A DNA stretch of 64,000 nucleotides, taken from positions 1 through 64,000 of the forward strand of contig JNEN01000818.1 of assembly GCA_000697355.1 (NCBI GenBank). The letters are read 5' to 3'. Under the pieces are notes generated by a model. That model was given only the letters and a program-made list of their open reading frames with translations, was not told the origin of the DNA and made no database searches. This stretch comes from Syncephalastrum monosporum B8922 (lineage: Eukaryota > Mucoromycota > Mucoromycetes > Mucorales > Syncephalastraceae). Each line of letters starts with the position of its first letter. Position 1 is the first letter of the stretch. The position numbers and the translations under genes were made by a program. This document shows, in pieces, positions 54,298-64,000 of the stretch.

Positions 54298-55798
54298 CGT
54301 CCGTGTAATATGTCACCTCTGCATGGTCACTAGATCTAGCACGTCCTCGTTGACGTTCTTGCAGGAGGACTTCCTGAGTACTTGCTCCTGCATTATAAAA
54401 ACCGATAATCTCGATAAGTACATAGTACTTTGAAGCGGTTCCCTAAAGATTTGTCGGCTTGCATGGTTATTAACTGCGCCCATTCGCCCTTTATATGGTT
54501 TTTATTTCTACATCCGACATTGAGAAGCAACCGGAACGAGTGGACCCACAGCATGATCAGGGACCATCCGAATTGGTGTGTCCATCAAGAAGAATATCCA
54601 GGGCGCTGTAACAATTATCATTTTTGCTGTACAGAACTATCAGATAGTATTGTGCCTCTCTATGTCTTTGACTGCGCGTCTGCCGTCTTCGTATCGGCCA
54701 GATATAAAGCCCACTGTGGTTCGGAAGACGACTCCGTTTTCGCTGGGAGCACAAGTAACACACGATCTCACTGACACGATACTCTCTAGGCGTGCACGCC
54801 GGTTAGTGTGCAGCAGAGATGCAGTATATGTTCCAGTTAACAAACAACCGTAGTACTTTAAGTTACAGCAATCAGGTGCGAGTGATACAGCTTTCTGCTC
54901 CCTTTTGATCACGTACGAGTGCGGTGTAAGGATGCCGACCCCGTTACCATAAATGGTATCATCTACCCAAACAACATTCGCGCCTCTTTCGTGAGCAACC
55001 CCCAAAGCATTCGAGCCCAGGCCAGAGTAAACCCCCATGCATCCGAACTCTGGTCTGGGTCTTTACACAAGTAATCGGCTTCTTCCCTGAGTATCTTCTT
55101 TACCACACATATCATATCTTTTAGCACTTAATTCATATGAATACTGTAAGACTCAATTCTTCGTCACAGCTAGACAGAATTCACGCAGATCATTATACTC
55201 AATATATTGTTTAAACAATCCTCTTGTCTCTCTAACGCTATAGAAGCCTTTGTTTTATTATCGGTCACTGGTCTCTGCTGGTTATTTATCGAAGTCGAGC
55301 AGCAGAAGCAGCAATATGGAAAAAGAAAGAGGAGCTCAATGTCCTCGCGAATGTGGTTGTTGAAATAACCTGTCAAATACACATTAGTTAGTTTCTTCAT
55401 TGTAACTACCTTAGTCTTTTTCAATCCTTTTATGTGCATGTGAATCTTTGAGTAATTTTTATACGTCATAGTAGACTGTCATCTACCAATTTTACTTGAA
55501 AGGTGACTGATAATATGGGAGCTAACATCATCGTTGGCCGATAATGGCATCCCATTCGCGAGTTTGAGCAGATGTGCAGATGTTATGAGTCGTATCAAAC
55601 GCGTATCTTTAGGTAGAAACTGTAGTGTTACTGGACAGATATCTTCCGCACTCCAAGCACCCAACCGAGCATATCCATTGTTGGCATATATATCCATGAT
55701 TTCACGTCACGATAAATACTTTCTACAAACGACGATGGTCTCAGTTTATGTATCATTTTTGTGTGAGAGAGAGAGAGCATTCATGGTACAGTAATTAT
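54298..55798. other. AT-rich interval with possible decayed gene
   Basis: About 1.5 kb. Most of it is covered by the possible remnant described separately (54640-55697, minus). Nothing else is supported. Confidence 0.45.
54640..55697 (-). pseudogene. Possible decayed protein gene (three coding-like blocks)
   Basis: Three minus-strand blocks look protein-like but lie in different frames, broken by stops and with no clean splice sites. Block one is 55479-55697 (MDIYANNGYARLGAWSAEDI ... LQFLPKDTRLIRLITSAHLL). Block two is about 54997-55120 (KKILREEADYLCKDPDQSSD). Block three is 54640-55038 (SNALGVAHERGANVVWVDDT ... KYYGCLLTGTYTASLL). The third block loosely recalls the region of fungal HET-like domains that reads A-x-x-x-G-x-x-x-V-W-x-D followed by a YY-containing segment. 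That resemblance is from memory and weak. It could equally be chance ORFs. Confidence 0.3.
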
Positions 55799-56706
55799 TT
55801 AGACAGCATCTAGAGAGGATGATTGCAGTTAGTTGTGCTTATGGTAAGAAAAGGCAAAAAAGACATACCAGTGACGAGCTTGTTAAGCTTGGCGAGCTTG
55901 GAAGAGACAGTCAGGTCGATGCTCTTATCGCCGATCTCGACAAGGATACCACCGAGGATGTCGGGCTTGACCTTGTTGGAGACGAGGAGCTTCTTACCGT
56001 CGGCGAGCTTGCTCTTCTGCAGAGCATCGCTGATCTTGCTGACGACGCTCTTCTCGAGCTCCTATAATGGAAAGGATGCGTTAGTCGGTGGAGTTACCTT
56101 TTCTTTCTTCCGATAAATTACCTTGGCGGAGGTGATGACGAGAGGGAGCTCGTTGCGGTGAGCGCTCATGAGCTCAGAGTAGGACTCGAGGACCTTGGTG
56201 GTCTGGTCGAGACGGCTGTTCTCGGCAAGGCTCTCGAAGAGGTTCTGGGTCAGAGCGTGGGGCTTGCCGGACTTGTTAAGGAGGGCCTTGATACCCTCGG
56301 ACTTCTGCTGGCGCGAAACGGTGGGGTTGGCAAGGAAGTTCTGGACAGCAACATCCTTGGCGACGATGGCCTGAACCTGCTTCAGGTCACGCTCAACGGC
56401 ATCGAGCGCGTTCTGACGGGCAGCAGCGGTGTACAGGGCAGACGCGTAGCGACCGTCCAGGGAGAACAGGGTAAGCGGGGGCTGTTATCAGATAGATGAT
56501 ATTCGAAATACAAAATGACAGAGTCATCGTTATTGTTGTTGTTCTTTTCCGTAATGCACACATTTTGTTGTTTACCTTGACCGAGGCTTGAGCGGCATAG
56601 CCACGGGCCATCTACACCGACAAACGATGAGCGCGAATTAGACAACATTGCGTACACGTTTTACCTGAGGAACAGCGGTCGTCAGGCGGGTGAATCGGGA
56701 GGCCAT
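55799..56706 (-). CDS. ATP5: Mitochondrial ATP synthase subunit 5 (OSCP)
   Basis: Five exons (56665-56706, 56576-56611, 56122-56481, 55869-56061, 55799-55809) join to 213 residues. The first two exons are only 42 and 36 bases and encode the presequence (MASRFTRLTTAVPQMARGYA). The last exon is 11 bases (the end of LVTDAV plus stop). The mature protein reads LFSLDGRYASALYTAAARQN, then FLANPTVSRQQKSEGIKALL, NSRLDQTTKVLESYSELMSA, RNELPLVITSAKELEKSVV and GILVEIGDKSIDLTVSSKLA. These are OSCP signatures. OSCP sits on top of F1 and joins it to the peripheral stalk. All junctions are canonical and in phase. Confidence 0.95.
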
Positions 56707-56987
56707 TGCTGTTTGGTAGAGAACAAACGGTTTCTTGCCAGCCTGGCCAAAAAAATTTCAACCCATGGATGCCCACAATTCGTGACGTAAACAACCTCTC
56801 AGCCAATCATATTTATGTATGTCCTGCCCTGTCAATTTGTACCCACTCACTCACCCCCTTGCCTCTCAATAAAAAAAAATTCCAGGTCATTGAATTAGAA
56901 GACTAACAGCAATAAAGCTAATCTAGAACATATATTATCAAACGAGTAGGTCGTTTTCTCAAAACAAAAGAAAAAAAAGAAGTGTAA

Positions 56988-57021
<34 letters not shown>

Positions 57022-57099
57022 TATGTTGCGCGTGTACGTAAAAAAAATGGTTTGCTATAGATTCCTGGTGTTTGGGGAAAGAGCGAAATTATGTTGTAT
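56707..57099. other. Intergenic with (TG)n microsatellite
   Basis: About 390 bases between ATP5 and FPPS on the same strand. It holds a long (TG)n run at 56990-57020 in the 3' flank of FPPS. Confidence 0.6.
56990..57020. repeat. (TG)n microsatellite, about 15 units
   Basis: An uninterrupted TG run downstream of the FPPS stop codon. Confidence 0.9.
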
Positions 57100-58686
57100 C
57101 TATTTGGTGCGTCTGTAGATCTTGTCCATGAACTCGGTGAACACCAACTTCTTCAAACCGACCGACTCATCCAGTTGGCTGATAAGCGCTGAGATCTCCT
57201 TGTGGGATTTGTCCTCATAGGCCTTGTAGACACCCTCAATATCAAGGTCCTTGTACAGCTGCTTCACCTTGGCCTCCGCAGCCGAGTCCTTTTTGCCATA
57301 ATTGTCCTATAACAAGGGATCAGTACATGCTTTTCTCTTTAAAGGAGGTGAACCTACATCAAGCACTTGGCGCTGCTCAGGGCTTGCCTTCGCCAGGGCC
57401 TGGTTGATCAACCAGGAGCACTTGTTATCCATGATGTCCGTGCCAATCTTGCCAATGAACTCAGGGTCACCGTAGCAATCGAGATAGTCATCCTGGACTT
57501 GGAAGTACTCGCCGAGAGGGATCAAAATATCGTGGGCCTGCTTGTACGCATTTGCTTCTTTGACACCAGTCTAAACCGAATACGGTCAGCTGATGCACCA
57601 TTTCATTGTTCAGCTTGACTTACCATATGCATCGCCAGCGCAACGGGGAGATAGAAGGAGTAGTACGCCGTCTTGTAGACCACAATGAAATGGTGCCTGC
57701 AGAAGACAGAAAGGAGGGGTCAGCTCAATGACCTGCCATGCATTTGTTTCTTTTGCCCTATAGGAGAGATGGCAGAAAGAAAAAGAGGTTCCTTACTTTT
57801 GCACAGAGAACTTGCTCAAGTCGACCTTCTCCTCGGGGGCGGTGATAAGATCGCACAACTGGCCAAGCTCAGTCTGGAAAGTAACCTATACTCATATATG
57901 GACACGTGTACGGAATAGATGTTGAGTACTTCCATCCCTTTCATTCAGCCATCGTGTCCAACTCACCTCGTGGAAGAGCTCAACCAGGTCAATATAGTAG
58001 TCAGTGCCCTTGAAGTACTTTTTCAGGAAAAGGTAAACGCAGGATTCAAGAAGGAAAGCGTCGTTGATGGCAACCATGCCAACACCATCCTTGCGGTACC
58101 AGCAGGGCTGACCACGGCGGGTGATCGAAGAATCCATAATGTCATCCGAGACCAAGAAGAAGGCTTGGAGCTAAACAGGTTTATAAAGTATGTATATGAG
58201 CAACAAAATTCAGGCACCATTTGATAACCATTACACACACGCACAGACACTTACAAACTCAACAAGCCAGCCCAAGACAGAGGCCTTGAAGATATCGTCG
58301 TCGGTGACAGACTCTCCCTTCAGAATGCGGACGGTGTCGACGACAGACAGACCACGGTTCAATTTGCCTGCAATACTAGCACGATGAATATATCTATCCC
58401 CATATCAGGAAAAAAATAGCGTTGCTGTACACACCTCCGGGAACATTGTAATACAGACTCTAAAAAAATAGAAAAAGGAAGATCGTTCAGTTCATTGCCC
58501 CATCATGATGAGCCAGCCAGCCAAGGCACCCAATATGCCCTATTACTTTACCTCCTTCATCCACTCATAAGCATCCTGAGGCATGTTGTACTTGCGAAGT
58601 TCGGCAAGGACCTCGTCGGCCAAAGTAGGGTAGACGTCAAGGAAAGCCTTGCGGTTTTCCTCTTTTTGCAATTTGATGCTGACCAT
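57100..58686 (-). CDS. ERG20: Farnesyl diphosphate synthase
   Basis: Eight exons from the ATG at 58686 to the TAG at 57100 give about 348 residues, matching yeast Erg20 (352). It starts [20 protein letters not shown]. The first Asp-rich motif is [19 protein letters not shown], with Phe-Phe a few residues before it, as in chain-length-limiting FPPS. The second is [13 protein letters not shown], and both DDxxD sets are intact. [17 protein letters not shown] and [15 protein letters not shown] are further family blocks, and the C-terminus ends KIYRRTK. It condenses DMAPP/GPP with IPP to farnesyl diphosphate for ergosterol, ubiquinone, dolichol, prenylation and, in Mucorales, carotene and trisporic acid pheromones. 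Confidence 0.96.
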
Positions 58687-60742
58687 ATTTCTGATTCTGT
58701 TCAAACAGATTCAGCGCGCGGCTCTATCAACGGAGAGACAGACTCCAAAGAAAAGACTGATAACTTACTGAAAGTGACAAGGAAAGGAAGAACAGTTCAC
58801 TTCTGATCTTTGTCCCCGACCAACCCGTTTTGTATCGGAATTTCAATTGTGATGAGCTGGTCACCAAAAAATAAAAAAAAGCTTGAGCGGGGCCAATGGT
58901 GACGGTGGCGCGTCGCACAGTTTCTGATAGGTTTCACCGCATGTGGTAGGCTTCATTATACGATACGTGACGGACCCGCATATCTATTTACGGGGCTCCT
59001 TTGAACGTACTTGTTTATGCAGGTACCATCCTTTCGCACGTACCAAATCATGGTCAGTCTGGCCAAAAGGAAGCATTGAACGAGAATAGAAAATTTCCAT
59101 ACTCAGCTTATAGAGCATCGAATCGCAACAGTCACGCTATTCTAACATCAATATATAGATGGATCGACGCACCCGCCCTTTTTGCATTACGCGCGCCCAT
59201 TCAAAATTTATAACCGCATACAACATTTGTTTTGGGCCCTGTTCTGCTCGGCTCGGGCCCATTCGTCTGGTAAACTTAAAATTTGGCGATAAAAAAGGGT
59301 GCCACTATGCGAGTGATAGACCCTATCATCACCATGACACCCATCTGCGGACCAGGATTGCTGAGCTTACCTTTTTCTACGCGTCTATGAGCGCAACAAG
59401 GAGGTGAGGGGGTATGACAGGCAGTCATATGCAATCCCCACGGGAATGCTCCCTTACATTTTATCCATTTTACTTTCTTTGTGTGCAAAAGCAGCACAAC
59501 AAACGACCCAGCTGCAAGTATGAAAAATATTTCTTTTTCTTTGGTGCATCCCGATGCAATCACACATGCACCTACAGCATATTAATACATCATCGCGTTG
59601 GTCCTATCACCCAATCACATTGTATTAACTCTTCTCTCTCATACAATGAATTTATACTCAGGTACAAGAGAAGGTGTATATTTTGCGGCATCCATCATCG
59701 TCTATATTCTGTCCTTCACCAATGCCAACTTCATTGCCTTTTCCTAGTCCATACCGCCATGTGCACGTATGTGACAGATAGAGATCTAAGTAACAAGAAA
59801 GTCCAAATTACCCATTTTCTGAAGCACCTCAGGACATCAGTCATTTGTTCTTATCTCGCCGCTGCCCTATTCAAAAGATCTCCTTTTTGATAGACCGAAA
59901 GTAATACATCTTTATGGCTGTCACGTATCACCCGAGCTAAATCGACACGGAAGTAACCGAGCGCATACAAGTAGACATAAAGTCGTTGGGTAGACATGCC
60001 CGATGCCTGGAGCCTTCATTCCAATTATTGGGCGATTATAAAAGAAATATTACATAAGCTTGTAATTTGATAATAGACTCGTACTTGCACATGGCACCGA
60101 CAGTGTATGTACGGGGCTGCTTATGTTGACATGAGGCCCAGAAACCGCTATCCTTGAGCAGCTTTTACGGATTTATGTCAGTAATGCGGTGATACATCAA
60201 CTACGGTAAAAAGATACAAAAGGTACGGGGAGAACCCTCTACACTCTTGTATACACGCGGTATACCACGCAAGATCCATACGTCACCAGAGAGTACTCGC
60301 AGACCAGAATAGTCAAACATATGCCAAAAATATGTATAACAATATCTCGCTCTAATGCGTTCAAGATCAGCTGGGGCTGCGTGTATGTGCATATTTTCTG
60401 ATTTATCTTCATGCGCATCAAGGTGCTAGCGTTATTCACCTTGGTCTGAAATCCTACTACGGATCCCCTTTATTGGCTCCCATCTGTTTCGAGTACCGAA
60501 TTGATTCCATTTTTTGGCTACATACGATGGTAACTCTTTTTTGGCCATCATAACATGGAGTTGTTACGCCGTTGTCTGGCCGTACTGCTCCTAACTCACT
60601 GAAATAGACCTCAAATTACATTATCATCCATCTGAATTATATGTATGGGCTGTCATAGAAAAGCCGTATTAGACTGAGTTATAAAGGCGATTTAAATGAC
60701 ACGCGGTTGGCAAAAAGAACGCATAATCGCCTGCTTCCCGGA
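58687..60742. other. Intergenic, divergent promoters
   Basis: About 2 kb between FPPS (-) and EXO84 (+). It is AT-rich. A 158-codon ORF at 59414-59890 (+) is Cys/His-rich but has no family resemblance and poor codon character. No gene is supported. Confidence 0.5.
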
Positions 60743-63563
60743 ATGAACCCAGCGCGAGCATTGACGAAGAAGGCGACCAGCAGCGGTAGCGAAGGCGGCT
60801 TCCGTAAGAAGGACAAAACGATTCGGTTTCCATCGAGCAAAACGGCCAATGCCGCGCTGTCCTCTTCTTCTTCTGCCTCTTCTCAACGCACGACAACAAG
60901 TTCATCCAGGCCAGCCATGCCAGCGACTGCGTCTACTGCCACCGCGCCGGCTCGTCCTGCCAATTCAAACTTCCCTTTCTCTTCAGGTGGCCCTGTTGCG
61001 CTCGACCTTCATCGTTTTGCGGATGAAAACCTGAACCCGGACGATCGTAGGTTGTCATCCCTGTTCTCATTATTGTTATTCATTACTCTCCATTTCGTCA
61101 GTGGTCCGTCGTTCCCTGGCAGATGCCAACGAGGAAGGCATCCGTGCGTTCCATCGCTCTCTGGTAGAGGCGAAGCAAGTCGTTGGCGGTGACCTGCAGC
61201 GCAACGTGTACCGTAATTATACAGAGTTTGTCACTATCTCGAAAGAAGTATCCAACCTCGACGGAGACGTCCTCGCCCTGAAGGGTTATCTCAACGAGCT
61301 TCGCAGTATTTGGGATGGTTTCATGGAAGAAGCCAACCCGTCCGAATCCATGGCATCCATCGGTACATATCTATATCTATATCCATATCCTCATCATCGT
61401 ATGGATAAGCGGATGTCTAACATACATGCTTTCTTCAGACAGCCTCAATGAAGGTGTCCTCCCACGGCGGAAACGCAGCGAACTCATGAACACTGATCTC
61501 CACAGTATTTACCGCGCCCAGATCGCTGCTTTATGGGAAAACGTGGAAGGGTCGCAAAAGTTCGTGCCGTTTGTACATGGTCGCCACATCGTTCGTGAAT
61601 GTGTCAATTTCATGGATATCAATCCCAAGACATTGCAACCACGTCAAATTGTGCATCTTTTTGTCTTGAATGACTGTTTGCTTGTTGCATCACGCAAAAA
61701 ACGCTCCGCTGCATCAAGATACAAGCTTGTTGCCGATTATTGCTGGAGCCTGCAGGAGATCAGCATCGTCGACGTCAAAGATTCACCTGGTAAGCCGAAG
61801 AGCCCGAGGAATAGCCATCCTCAACTGTTTATCTAATGCTATATAGGTCTAAACAATGCTCTCAAGGTTGCCATGTATCCTTATACTTTCCTTTACCGTG
61901 CCGAGCGACCCGAAGACAAGCTGGCTTTCGTTCACGCCTATAAACGTGCTATAGATGAGAATGATGACCGCCAGCAGGATCCTGCCGGAACAGGTAAATC
62001 TGTAAAAAAGTGGTAATACGATATACTGAGATATACTCTACTATATCTACCAGACTATCGTGGTGGAAAGGTTGGTTAAAAAATAGAAATAACATTACGG
62101 AGCAAAAGTCGCTCATCGATTGTAATATAGGACAGTGATCAGCGAAAGCAAGACGCTGTTGTCAAAGCATCCGACCGCAAGTGGCTGGCCGAGATGCCAG
62201 ACGATTTGGAAGTGCTTATCTCGTTGCGGCAGTTTGAGAAAGCCGTTTCTCTCATTGAGCAAGGTATGCGAAGGAAAAGGAGAATGATCATTTCTATTTA
62301 TGCAAGTTTGATGTAGCTCGCTCTTTGCTGGCCTCATATACCAAAGAAAAAGAGACACCTGTCCTTCGCGATGGCAAGGATCAGGTTCAAACTTATACCG
62401 AACTGCTTTGCACGACAATCAGCAGTGATCTCAGCAATACGCTCCTCACCAAACTCCAATTTCAGCGCCTCGTCAATTGGCTGCTGCGACTCAACAAGGG
62501 TGATCAGGCACAAGAAGTGTTTCTCAGCACACGTTCCAAAATTATCAAGAAACGGATAAGGTACACGGCAAGAAGGTACCATGAAAGGCGTTTTACGAAT
62601 AGCTTTTGCTTCTAGACAACTTGCGTTCGAGGGCGATATTGCTACTTACATCAACGAACTTGCGCTGGTCGTGTTCACGCTGATACGCAACACATGCGAA
62701 TGGTATCGTGACTCGTTCAAGCAAAATGAGATGGCTTCGCGCTTCATCACCTGGGTGCGCGAGCAAACCGAGACCTATGCCGAAATCTACAAGCGCCAGG
62801 TGTTTAATCATAGCCAGATCAACTGCCAAGTAATTTCCGACTGTTTTAAGTCTACTTTAGATCAGTGCTCCGTGGTAAGCATCCACCGACCTGCATTTGA
62901 GCCTTGTATAACATACCTTTATTTGTAGCTGCGCAAAGTAGGCCTGGATCTCAAGTTCATGCTCGAGGACTTCTTCTTGGACAATGTGCGCGAGACCATT
63001 CTTGCCTACGAGAAGCGATCTGCAGACAAGGCCGAGAAGTTTGCCAAATCGGATACGTTCCAGGTTGTATCTGCTCAAGGCTTGGGCGCGGACGTCAAAG
63101 TCACAGCCAGTGTTATGGCCTTTTACAACATGTTGGTGAAATATGTTAATGACATCTGTCTCATTTCGCGGCTTCAGGTAAATAGAAAGAAATTGATACA
63201 TAAGAAGAAGAACTGACATTATGGTTAATTAGCTATATGAAACGGTGGTGCGCAGCATATCGCGCATTACAGAGCACTATCTGCGAACCATGATCGAGCA
63301 GTCCAGGGGACAGGTAAAAGAAAAAAAGAAGGTCTTTCTGATATTCCATCGCTCACATAGATGTTATTTATAGCGTGCCGTAGCTGCCATGAACACCGCT
63401 TTCGTCCTCGATAATATTGTTCCTCGTGTTTCAAACCAGCTCAATGTAAGTTTATTCGGCAAAGTACGATCATGATCTCATTTTTTCTTGGTAGCGTCAT
63501 TTTGATCGACCCATACCCGAGCTGGATGCCTTGCGGGCCAGGCTCAGAGGCCTATGCAAGTAA
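60743..63563 (+). CDS. EXO84: Exocyst complex subunit Exo84
   Basis: Twelve exons (60743-61046, 61102-61362, 61439-61789, 61847-61993, 62054-62070, 62131-62263, 62317-62560, 62616-62874, 62929-63177, 63233-63313, 63374-63445, 63495-63563) join to 728 residues. The N-terminus is basic and Ser-rich. The conserved region begins LHRFADENLNPDD and VYRNYTEFVTISKEVSNLDG. A PH domain follows at about 215-350 (QKFVPFVHGRHIVRE, LFVLNDCLLVASRKK, KVAMYPYTFLYRAERPEDKL). The helical cullin-repeat bundle completes the protein (RLVNWLLRLNKGDQAQEVFL, GLDLKFMLEDFFLDNVRETI, SVMAFYNMLVKYVNDICLIS). The fifth exon is only 17 bases, and its omission would break the frame. Exo84 helps tether secretory vesicles at hyphal tips. 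Confidence 0.92.
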
Positions 63564-63699
63564 AGACCCTTCATCACCCCATCGACATGACTATACAGAC
63601 TATAACAAAATAAATAATATCGCAACGTGTAAAAGTGGCTGAAGAGGGGATATGGATCTCTGGGATTTATTTTCTTTGAGAATGAAGGCAATGATACAC

Positions 63700-64000
63700 C
63701 TAAAATAAGCCCTTTATGGCTTCGTCTATAGGTTGATTCGCCAGCTTGTCCACTTTGGCTAATATCTGGTCACGCCAGTGAGCATCAATTAAAAAGCCTG
63801 CGTGCTGTAGACCTGGCATCAAATGAACATCCATGCCGCGTGTCTGGAGGTAGTCGGCGACAAGATGACTATCAATGATGGTATCCTTTTCGGAAAGATA
63901 AACGGCCATAGGTGCCGTCTTTTCGTTGGGGAATAAAACGGACTGATACCAATAAAACTGACGAGAGATGTAATGGCTGATAGAGAGTTCACGCATTGCG
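63700..64000 (-). CDS. Alpha/beta hydrolase family protein, C-terminal part
   Basis: The frame is open from the right window edge to the stop at 63700, so only about the last 100 residues are seen. AVYLSEKDTIIDSHLVADYL carries the loop with the presumed acid Asp, and LMPGLQHAGFLIDAHW has the presumed catalytic His in QHAGFL. The spacing is that of an alpha/beta-hydrolase C-terminus. An ATG at 63996 lies in frame but is unlikely to be the start, because the nucleophile elbow would be missing. It is convergent with EXO84 (136 bases between stops). Substrate is unknown. Confidence 0.75.
   Translation of the reverse strand, partial: AMRELSISHYISRQFYWYQSVLFPNEKTAPMAVYLSEKDTIIDSHLVADYLQTRGMDVHLMPGLQHAGFLIDAHWRDQILAKVDKLANQPIDEAIKGLF

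Noticed and set aside
59414..59890. 158-codon plus-strand ORF, Cys/His/Tyr-rich
   Set aside because: No family resemblance, no promoter or splice context, composition as expected from AT-rich intergenic DNA.

Overview
This is a eukaryotic, fungal chromosome segment. Almost every gene has short GT-AG introns, many phase-shifted, and the encoded proteins are typical of fungi: Mss51, Cds1, Tan1, Exo84, Sfc1/Acr1 and a chitin-synthase-activator-like Sel1 protein. A Frizzled-like receptor, an ELMO protein, a PC-esterase/TBL protein and an SH3-WW RasGEF in the same window fit an early-diverging filamentous fungus. Mucoromycota (Mucorales-like) is my best inference. No bacterial, organellar, CRISPR or intact transposon sequence was seen.

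Layout. 0-5.7 kb: Frizzled-like 7TM receptor (+), a divergent ribosomal pair RPS9 (-) / RPL21 (+), and the 18S rRNA modification enzyme Tsr3 (-). 5.7-8.6 kb is gene-poor. 8.6-14.4 kb: an SH3 + Ras-association polarity protein (+) convergent with an ELMO protein (-). 14.4-18 kb: sparse, with one unrecognised gene (-). 18-21.2 kb: mitochondrial J-protein (+), proline-rich tail-anchored protein (+), Mid2-like membrane protein (-). 22.6-25.5 kb: Tan1 (-) and the succinate/fumarate carrier (-). 27.3-35.5 kb: BTB protein (+), PC-esterase (+) abutting GMF (-), Sel1/Chs4-like protein (+), small membrane protein (-). 36.8-43.5 kb: DDT/WHIM chromatin protein (-), Mss51 (+), thaumatin-like protein (-), eIF6 (-). 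44-51 kb: large RasGEF (-) and CDP-DAG synthase (-). 52.5-58.7 kb: F-box/LRR protein (-), a possible decayed gene, ATP synthase OSCP (-), farnesyl diphosphate synthase (-). 60.7-64 kb: exocyst subunit Exo84 (+) and the end of an alpha/beta hydrolase (-).

Functionally most genes are housekeeping: ribosome biogenesis and translation (RPS9, RPL21, Tsr3, eIF6, Tan1), mitochondria (Mss51, OSCP, Sfc1, J-protein) and lipid/isoprenoid synthesis (Cds1, FPPS). A second group concerns polarity, signalling and the cell surface: Frizzled-like receptor, SH3-RA protein, ELMO, RasGEF, GMF, Exo84, Chs4-like, PC-esterase, thaumatin-like and Mid2-like proteins. Their closeness need not mean they form one pathway. 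Exon limits below were read by eye from splice consensus, frame continuity and family alignment from memory; no alignment or RNA data were available.
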